Shown: positions 1-4,399 of the stretch, piece by piece
How the letters are laid out: every line of letters begins with the position of its first letter
How positions within the stretch are numbered: the first letter of the stretch is position 1
Source of the DNA: an uncultured Longilinea sp.
Lineage (GTDB): Bacteria > Chloroflexota > Anaerolineae > Anaerolineales > Anaerolineaceae
Length of the DNA stretch: 6,172 nt
NCBI GenBank assembly: GCA_937863945.1
Contig: CALMIB010000166.1
Coordinates: forward strand, 1-6,172
Direction of reading: 5' to 3'
Program-made: the position numbers and the translations under genes
The notes under the pieces: generated by a model
Seen by the model: the letters and a program-made list of their open reading frames with translations, nothing else
What the model was told of the DNA's origin: nothing
The model's database searches: none

Positions 1-1
1 C

Positions 2-442
2 GTCATCACCGACGAAACCGGCGACCTGCTGGCGCGCTTTGTCGTTCGCATCAAAGAACTGCTCGAATGCTACCGCCTGATCCGCGAAATCCTCGACCAC
101 ATGCCCGGGGGCGAACTGGCGGCGCGCGTTCCGCGCCGCATCCCAGCCGGCGAGACGATCCACCGGGTGGAAGCGCCGCGCGGCGAGCTGTTCTACTACG
201 TCAAGAGCGGTGGCGGCGACAAGCCCGAACGCATCAAGGTGCGCACGCCCAGCCTGTGCAACTGGTCCTCGGTGATCAACTTTGCCGTCGGGCACAAGCT
301 GGCTGACATGCCCATGATCCTGGCCGGCATCGATCCGTGCTTCTCATGCAACGACCGCCTGATTAAAATCCACCGTGCCAACCAGTCCCAGGTGTGGACC
401 TGGGAAGACTTACGCCTTCACGGAATCGAGTATTACCGATGA
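2..442 (+). CDS. Group 4 [NiFe] hydrogenase large (catalytic) subunit, C-terminal part; 5' end outside window
   Basis: The reading frame is open from the first bases and ends at TGA 440-442, giving the last 146 residues of the subunit that holds the NiFe(CN)2CO active site. The visible DPCFSCNDR motif (codons 332-358) supplies the two C-terminal cysteines that ligate nickel and iron. The complex I homologue NuoD/NuoCD lacks these cysteines, so this is a hydrogenase and not an NADH dehydrogenase subunit. Upstream segments (APRGELFYYVKS, then DKPERIKVRTPS) are typical of the HycE/EchE type. After the motif's final Arg come 27 more residues ending EYYR, as expected for a precursor cut after Arg by a HycI-type protease. 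The N-terminal CxxC pair, and any fused NuoC-like domain, lie before the window. The stop overlaps the next gene's ATG, so translation is probably coupled. The finer subgroup (4a, 4e, 4f or 4g) cannot be assigned from this fragment. Confidence 0.93.
   Translation, partial: VITDETGDLLARFVVRIKELLECYRLIREILDHMPGGELAARVPRRIPAGETIHRVEAPRGELFYYVKSGGGDKPERIKVRTPSLCNWSSVINFAVGHKLADMPMILAGIDPCFSCNDRLIKIHRANQSQVWTWEDLRLHGIEYYR
332..358 (+). other. Nickel-site motif and predicted maturation cleavage site in the large subunit
   Basis: These nine codons encode DPCFSCNDR. The two Cys codons are at 338-340 and 347-349. In E. coli HycE the endopeptidase cuts after the Arg of the equivalent DPCxxCxxR motif once nickel is inserted. 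By analogy the cut here would fall after the Arg codon at 356-358 and release a 27-residue peptide starting LIKIHR. The motif is seen directly; the cleavage is inferred. Confidence 0.75.
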
Positions 443-1374
443 ACCTACCACTGCCCTCCATCATCCTGCTCCTCTTCTTCCCGGGCGGCCTCTTCCTGAT
501 TGCCAGTGGTTTGGTCTATCAATGGGCTGACCGCAAACTGGTGGCCCGTTTCCAAAACCGCATTGGTCCGCGCTGGTTCCAGCCGCTTGCAGACGTATTC
601 AAGCTGCTTTCTAAGGAAGAGATCGTCCCATCAGGCGCCATCAAAGGCCTGTTCCACGGTCTGCCCATCGTCGCGCTGGCATCGGCGCTGACGGCCGCGC
701 TCTACGTGCCGCTGGCCGGCTTCAACGCCTCCTACAGCTTCCAGGGCGACCTGATCGTCGTCTTTTACCTGCTCAGCTTGCTGACCATCTGCATCGGCCT
801 GGCAGGCGCTAACAACATCTCGCGCTTCTCCATCATCGGCGCCACGCGCACGCTCACCCAGATATTCTCTTATGAAGCTCCCTTCCTGCTGGCGCTGCTT
901 GGCCCCGCCATTGCCGCGGGCAGTTGGAGTATCAGCGAGATCAACGCCTACGCGCACGAAAACGTCTGGATGATCCTGGCCCAACCAATTGGCTTTGTGG
1001 TTGCGCTCATCGGCTTGATGGGCAAGCTGGAACTGCCGCCCTTCGACGCCCCCGAAGCCGAAACCGAGATCGTCGCCGGCGCGTTGACCGAATATTCGGG
1101 CCGCGGCCTGGCCTTGTTCCGCATCGGCAAGGACGTCGAGCTGGTTATTGGCCTGACGCTCATCTCCGCCCTCTACCTGGGCGGGCTGGCCAATCCGCTT
1201 GACTTCCTGTGGAAGACGGTGGCGCGTTTACTGGTGACGGCCGGGTTGCAAGCATTGTTTGCCCGCCTGCGCATCGATCAAACCGTGGGCATGTGGTGGC
1301 GGGTCGGCGCGCTGCTCGGCCTGCTGCAACTGCTGGCCATCATCCTTGGCCGCCAGATCGGCCCGCTTTTCTAA
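439..1374 (+). CDS. Hydrogenase membrane subunit, NuoH/HycD/EchB family
   Basis: This 311-residue, very hydrophobic protein has about eight membrane helices. It anchors the hydrogenase arm to the membrane and, in the complex I family, links the redox module to ion movement. Family signatures are clear: DRKLVARFQNRIGP at residues 31-44, a SYEAPF segment near 144-149, PFDAPEAETEIVAG at 201-214, EYSG at 218-221 and RLRIDQ at 276-281. The conserved acidic residues around PEAETE and EYSG, which correspond to the quinone-proximal 'E-channel' region of NuoH, are present. An in-frame ATG at 394 would add 15 residues, but the ATG at 439 is preferred. It overlaps the upstream stop as ATGA, and the protein then starts just before its first helix (MNLPLPSIILLLFF). 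Order and spacing place it in the hydrogenase operon. A true complex I NuoH is unlikely given the neighbouring Cys-containing large subunit and HycI-like gene. Confidence 0.93.
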   Translation: MNLPLPSIILLLFFPGGLFLIASGLVYQWADRKLVARFQNRIGPRWFQPLADVFKLLSKEEIVPSGAIKGLFHGLPIVALASALTAALYVPLAGFNASYSFQGDLIVVFYLLSLLTICIGLAGANNISRFSIIGATRTLTQIFSYEAPFLLALLGPAIAAGSWSISEINAYAHENVWMILAQPIGFVVALIGLMGKLELPPFDAPEAETEIVAGALTEYSGRGLALFRIGKDVELVIGLTLISALYLGGLANPLDFLWKTVARLLVTAGLQALFARLRIDQTVGMWWRVGALLGLLQLLAIILGRQIGPLF

Positions 1375-1380
1375 GGAGGT
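1373..1380 (+). promoter_or_regulatory. Strong Shine-Dalgarno sequence for the ferredoxin subunit
   Basis: AAGGAGGT, complementary to the anti-SD end of 16S rRNA, overlaps the TAA stop (1372-1374) of the membrane subunit and sits 6 nt before the ATG at 1387. It fixes the start of the next gene and suggests that this small iron-sulfur subunit is translated efficiently. Confidence 0.85.
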
Positions 1381-1386
1381 AAGAAC

Positions 1387-1815
1387 ATGGCAATTGGTGC
1401 GATGTTAGGCGATATTCTCAGATCTCTTTTCAAACGCCCGGTCACAGAGCTTTATCCATTCCAGCGGAAACCGGCCCCGGAGATGCTGCGCGGGAAACTG
1501 ATGTATGATCCGTCCAAATGCTCTGGCTGCCAGTTGTGCATCAAAGATTGCCCGGCGGATGCCATTGAACTGCTGGTGGTGGACAAAGTGGCAAAAAAAT
1601 TCGTGATGCGCTATCACGAAGACCGCTGCACCTTCTGCGCCCAATGCGTGCAAAGCTGCCGGTTCAATTGCCTGAACATGAGCAATGAGCAGTGGGAACT
1701 GGCCCAGCTCAAACGCGAACCCTTCGAAGTGATGTACGGTAGGGACGAGGATGTCCAATTCCTGCTGGAGCGAGCTGCTCGCGCAGAAACTGGCAACGTT
1801 GAGTGCGGCGCTTAG
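1387..1815 (+). CDS. Hydrogenase ferredoxin-like subunit with two [4Fe-4S] clusters (NuoI/HycF/EchF type)
   Basis: A 142-residue polyferredoxin subunit that should carry electrons between the hydrogenase small subunit and a soluble donor or partner module. Eight cysteines form two 4Fe-4S binding motifs: C45-SGC-QLC-IKDCP (Cys 45, 48, 51, 55) and C81-TFC-AQC-VQSC (Cys 81, 84, 87, 91). In the second motif the Pro that usually follows the last Cys is replaced by Arg (CRFN), with an extra Cys at 95. The N-terminus (about residues 1-35) resembles the amphipathic docking segment of NuoI-like subunits, including the RPVTELYPFQ stretch. The C-terminal 45 residues are charged and include EPFEVMYGRDED. 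The start is fixed by a strong SD. The 3' end overlaps the next gene by 65 nt. Membership of the hydrogenase complex is inferred from operon position and family. Confidence 0.92.
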   Translation: MAIGAMLGDILRSLFKRPVTELYPFQRKPAPEMLRGKLMYDPSKCSGCQLCIKDCPADAIELLVVDKVAKKFVMRYHEDRCTFCAQCVQSCRFNCLNMSNEQWELAQLKREPFEVMYGRDEDVQFLLERAARAETGNVECGA

Positions 1816-2269
1816 CCGCACTCCGCGCCTGGCGCTGCTGGGAATCGGCAACGAACTGAACGGTGACGATGCGGCCGGAGTGCTGGTGGTGCGCGCTTTG
1901 CGCGTCCGCCTGGCCCCCCGGCCGCACCTTTTGCTCATCGACGCCGGCCTGGCCCCCGAGGCATTCACCGCACCCCTGCGGCGTTTTGCGCCCGACCTGG
2001 TGGTGCTGGTGGATGCTGCCTTGCTGGAGCAGCCTGCCGGCACGGTTGAGATGGTGGACTGGCGGGAAACGGACGGCTTGAGCGCCACCACCCACACCCT
2101 GCCGCCCTCCGTGCTGGTGCAATTCATCCAGCACGAACTGGGCTGCCCGGTGGAACTGATCCTGATCCAGCCCGAAGATATCGAGTTCGACCATCCGGTC
2201 AGCCCGGCCGTCCGGCACGCAATCGACCAGGTGGTTGATCGCCTGGTTGAGCTGCTGGCCCCGGTTTGA
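1751..2269 (+). CDS. hycI: Hydrogenase maturation endopeptidase, HycI-like (peptidase family M52)
   Basis: A 172-residue protein of the family that removes the C-terminal tail of the [NiFe] large subunit after nickel insertion. It aligns along its length with my recollection of E. coli HycI: GIGNELNGDDAAG (residues 31-43, HycI CVGNSMMGDDGAG), LIDAGLAPE (62-70), LVDAALL (86-92), ATTHTLPPS (112-120) and IQPEDIEF (139-146). The nickel-sensing ligands of HycI (Asp16, Asp62, His90) correspond to Asp40, Asp88 and His115 here. About 25 extra N-terminal residues precede the GxGN strand. The ATG at 1751 has a purine-rich AGGGA about 5 nt upstream and lies 65 nt inside the ferredoxin gene. A TTG at 1799 would shorten the overlap but has no visible ribosome binding site. 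Its likely substrate is the large subunit encoded at 2-442. The symbol reflects similarity only. Confidence 0.92.
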   Translation: MSNSCWSELLAQKLATLSAALSRTPRLALLGIGNELNGDDAAGVLVVRALRVRLAPRPHLLLIDAGLAPEAFTAPLRRFAPDLVVLVDAALLEQPAGTVEMVDWRETDGLSATTHTLPPSVLVQFIQHELGCPVELILIQPEDIEFDHPVSPAVRHAIDQVVDRLVELLAPV

Positions 2270-2312
2270 TTTTCTCCGAAGATAATTTGCAGGTTTCCGG
2301 GCGCAACACAGG

Positions 2313-2318
2313 TATAAT
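2313..2318 (+). promoter_or_regulatory. Probable -10 promoter element (TATAAT) for the membrane glycosyltransferase-like gene
   Basis: A perfect TATAAT lies in the 67-bp gap after the maturation protease gene, 18 nt before the TTG start at 2337. Transcription would begin near 2325, leaving a leader of only about 12 nt that contains GGGAGA. No good -35 hexamer is present at 16-18 bp spacing (CAGGTT at 2290-2295 is poor), and the TTGCAG at 2287-2292 is too far away. Recognition may therefore need an activator or rest mainly on the -10 box. Confidence 0.5.
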
Positions 2319-2324
2319 TTCATC

Positions 2325-2330
2325 GGGAGA
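2325..2330 (+). promoter_or_regulatory. Ribosome binding site that selects the TTG start at 2337
   Basis: GGGAGA ends 6 nt before TTG 2337 and supports this rare start over the first in-frame ATG (2406), which would remove most of the first membrane helix and has no comparable SD. The element lies mainly in the right arm of the inverted repeat. Confidence 0.6.
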
Positions 2331-2336
2331 CCTGCC

Positions 2337-4334
2337 TTGAAAAATCCGCGCACGCGAAACCTCATCCTCGGCCTGAGCGCAATCCTCTGGCCGTTTCTTG
2401 TTTTGATGCTCTATTTTGTCTATCACAAGCCATTTGGCCCGGAATTGGCCGGCAGCCTGGTTGCCGGCGTGTGGCGGCTGGCGCTTGGTTTTGTGCTGGT
2501 GGCCGTTTCCGGCGCGCTCGGGCAGCGCATTGCCCCGCTGGAGGATCTGCCGCGCCTGGTGCGCCTGAGCCTGCAGGCGGCCCTGGGACTGGGCATCGCC
2601 GCGCTGGCCATCCTGCTGCTGGGCGCCACAGTAGGGCTGCACGCCTGGCTGCTCGCGCTCCTGCCGGTCGCGGTGGGCGTGCTGCTGCGCCGGTCGCTGC
2701 GAACCTGGCTGCGCCAGGCAGCCGCGCTGCGCGACCTGTGGCGCGAAAGCGACGGATTTGGCCGCGCCGTGGCCGTTTTGATCGCGCTGCTGCTGCTCAA
2801 CGCGCTCACCGTCGCGCTGGCGCCGCCGCTCAAGTTCGACGCGCTGGTTTCGCACCTGGCGCTGCCGCAGGACTACCTGCAGGCCGGCCGCATCCAATAC
2901 CTGCCCGGGCATGTGATGAGCGGCATGCCGCAAAACGCCGAAATGCTGTTCACCTGGGCCATAGCCCTGGGCGGCCTGCCCGCCGCCACCGTGCTGGGCT
3001 GGTGGATCGCCGTCCTGGCGGTAATCGGCCTGCTGGGATATTTCAGCCAAAAGTTAAACGTGCGCTCCGCCTGGGCCGGCGCCGCCGCGCTGCTGGCCGG
3101 GTTCAGCCTGGTGATGCTGACCGCCTGGGGCTACGTGGACTGGCTGGCGCTGCTGTTCGGCTTCGCCGTGCTGGTGCTGCTGGAACGCTGGCGCCGCAAA
3201 CTGGACCCGCTTTCGCTGCTGCTGGGCGGCGCGTTCATCGGGCTGGCAGTTGGCACCAAATATACCTCGGGCGTGCTGGCATTGGCCGCGGCAGCCGCGC
3301 TGGTCTGGCACATCTGGAAACGCCGGGTGCCCTGGCAGGCCGGGCTGCTGGACCTGCTCCAATTCGCCGGAACCGCGCTGGCAGTTGCCTCACCGTGGTT
3401 CCTGAAAAACCTGATCACCACCGGCAACCCGGTTTACCCGTTCTTTTTTGCCGGCGGGGCGATGACTCCGCTGCGCCTGGAGGTGTACCAGAGCGTCCCG
3501 CCGTATGGCAACTGGCTGGATTTCTTCCTGATCCCGCTGCGTGCCACGCTGCTGGGAACAGAAGGCGGCGAGGGGTACATGGTAGCCCTGGGTGCGCTGC
3601 TGTTGGGTTTTGGGATGTTCGCCTGGCTGGGTCGCGACCGCCGCACGCCCGATCAGCAGGCCGCGTTGGAAAATTCCGCGGTGCTGGCGCTGGCCGGGCT
3701 GGCCGTGTGGGCAGTTGCCAACCGTTTCTCTGGCAACCTGATCCAGACGCGCTATTACTTCACCCTCTTCCCTGCCTTCACCACCCTGGCCGCCTTCGGC
3801 TACTGGGGACTCAGCCGCGTGACGTTGCCGCAGGTGCGCCTGAACCGGATCTTCGCCACGCTGGTGATTCTGGCGCTGGCCCTCAATCTGGTGGAAGTCA
3901 CCGCATTCACCTGGAAGAGCAGCGCGCCGCAGGCCGTGACCGGCCTGAAAACCGCTGAATCCTACCTGGCCGACAACCTGGGCTGGTATCAGCCTGCCAT
4001 GCAGGCCGTGCGCGAATTGCCGGAAGGCAGCCGGGCGGTCATGCTCTACGAGCCGCGCGGCCTGTATTGCGCTCCGGTCTGCGCCCCGGATGAAATTCTC
4101 GATCGCTGGAAGCGCGACCTGAACGAACTGGGCGACGCGCAGGCTATTCTGCGCTCCTGGCGGGATCAAGGCTATACGCATGTCCTGGTTTATACCGCCG
4201 GCGTCGATTTTTTGCGCACCGCTAACGACCCCCACCATCCGCTCAGCGATCTCACCGCGCTGGATGCATTCCTGGCGCAATTGCCGCCGCCGCAATCCTT
4301 TGGCGGCAGTTATGCGCTCTATTCACTGCCATGA
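2337..4334 (+). CDS. Polytopic membrane protein, GT-C/PMT-like glycosyltransferase (family 39-like), specificity unknown
   Basis: A 665-residue protein with roughly 12-15 hydrophobic segments up to about residue 523, then a soluble C-terminal domain of about 140 residues. Several features resemble lipid-carrier-dependent GT-C sugar transferases. KFDALVSHLALP (166-177) lies in the first large loop and holds Asp168, a candidate for the catalytic acidic residue. PQNAEML follows at 198-204, GLAVGTKYTSG at 302-312, PWFLKNLITTGNPVYPF at 353-369, and RYYFTLFPAF at 472-481 near a late helix. The C-terminal domain has two close cysteines (YCAPVCAPDE, 577-586) and a GYTHVLVY strand (612-619). The TTG start follows a GGGAGA site; the next in-frame ATG (residue 24) would truncate helix 1. 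Such proteins usually move a sugar from a polyprenyl phosphate onto protein, lipid or polysaccharide outside the membrane. The substrate cannot be read here, and no glycan-biosynthesis gene is adjacent. It is probably transcribed separately from the hydrogenase genes. Confidence 0.75.
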   Translation: MKNPRTRNLILGLSAILWPFLVLMLYFVYHKPFGPELAGSLVAGVWRLALGFVLVAVSGALGQRIAPLEDLPRLVRLSLQAALGLGIAALAILLLGATVGLHAWLLALLPVAVGVLLRRSLRTWLRQAAALRDLWRESDGFGRAVAVLIALLLLNALTVALAPPLKFDALVSHLALPQDYLQAGRIQYLPGHVMSGMPQNAEMLFTWAIALGGLPAATVLGWWIAVLAVIGLLGYFSQKLNVRSAWAGAAALLAGFSLVMLTAWGYVDWLALLFGFAVLVLLERWRRKLDPLSLLLGGAFIGLAVGTKYTSGVLALAAAAALVWHIWKRRVPWQAGLLDLLQFAGTALAVASPWFLKNLITTGNPVYPFFFAGGAMTPLRLEVYQSVPPYGNWLDFFLIPLRATLLGTEGGEGYMVALGALLLGFGMFAWLGRDRRTPDQQAALENSAVLALAGLAVWAVANRFSGNLIQTRYYFTLFPAFTTLAAFGYWGLSRVTLPQVRLNRIFATLVILALALNLVEVTAFTWKSSAPQAVTGLKTAESYLADNLGWYQPAMQAVRELPEGSRAVMLYEPRGLYCAPVCAPDEILDRWKRDLNELGDAQAILRSWRDQGYTHVLVYTAGVDFLRTANDPHHPLSDLTALDAFLAQLPPPQSFGGSYALYSLP

Positions 4335-4337
4335 GTT

Positions 4338-4366
4338 TTGCGCACCCGTTCAATCTCATGTATAGT
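4338..4366 (+). promoter_or_regulatory. Probable sigma70-type promoter for the HerA-like ATPase gene
   Basis: TTGCGC (4338-4343) and TATAGT (4361-4366) are separated by exactly 17 bp, a standard arrangement with 3/6 and 5/6 consensus matches. The predicted start is near 4373, giving a leader of about 27 nt. The surrounding gap (4335-4399) is clearly more AT-rich than the flanking genes. An 8-bp palindrome, AGTTAACT (4364-4371), overlaps the -10 box and could be chance or an operator half. Confidence 0.55.
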
Positions 4367-4387
4367 TAACTTAATCACCGTCTATTC

Positions 4388-4395
4388 AGGGAGGG
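4388..4395 (+). promoter_or_regulatory. Strong Shine-Dalgarno sequence selecting the GTG start at 4400
   Basis: AGGGAGGG contains GGAGG (4390-4394), with 5 nt to GTG 4400. It favours this GTG over the in-frame ATG at 4427, which has no comparable site, and over the TTG at 4398, which is out of frame. Confidence 0.75.
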
Positions 4396-4399
4396 TATT

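Larger units (their letters stand above)
2289..2335 (+). repeat. 10-bp inverted repeat spanning promoter and ribosome binding site
   Basis: GCAGGTTTCC (2289-2298) and GGAGACCTGC (2326-2335) are inverted copies with one mismatch, which would be a U-G wobble in RNA. The 27-bp spacer contains the TATAAT box, and the right arm includes most of the GGGAGA ribosome binding site of the gene starting at 2337. In a read-through transcript from the hydrogenase operon the arms could pair and hide that site. A transcript starting after the TATAAT box would lack the left arm. It could instead be a bipartite operator. No run of T follows, so it is not a Rho-independent terminator. The repeat is seen directly; its role is inferred. 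Confidence 0.5.

Noticed and set aside
394..438. Upstream in-frame ATG at 394 as the start of the NuoH-like gene.
   Set aside because: It would overlap the large subunit by 49 nt and add 15 non-conserved residues before the first helix. The ATG at 439 in an ATGA overlap is the usual operon arrangement.
439..1815. Interpretation of the first genes as part of respiratory complex I (nuoD-nuoH-nuoI).
   Set aside because: Gene order is similar, but the large subunit retains the DPCxxCxxR nickel ligands that NuoD lacks, and a HycI-type protease follows. Both point to a [NiFe] hydrogenase.
2199..3050. Long minus-strand open frame (283 codons) opposite the maturation protease and membrane glycosyltransferase genes, with similar ones at 3390-4295, 1405-2127 and 1709-2365.
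   Set aside because: Translations are dominated by Gln, Arg, Ala, Gly and His with no recognisable motif. They are the mirror of GC-rich coding sequence on the + strand, where the forward frames show clear families.
2471..3958. A 495-codon + strand frame lying inside the membrane glycosyltransferase-like gene.
   Set aside because: The product is a low-complexity Ala/Arg/Gly/Pro string. The overlapping frame gives membrane helices and conserved family motifs, so this is a frame shadow of GC-rich DNA.
4305..4339. A 6-bp hairpin GGCAGT/ACTGCC ending just before the stop of the glycosyltransferase-like gene, followed by TTTT.
   Set aside because: The stem is short, the loop is 14 nt, the T-run has only four bases and starts several bases after the stem, and most of it is coding. 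I do not call a Rho-independent terminator.
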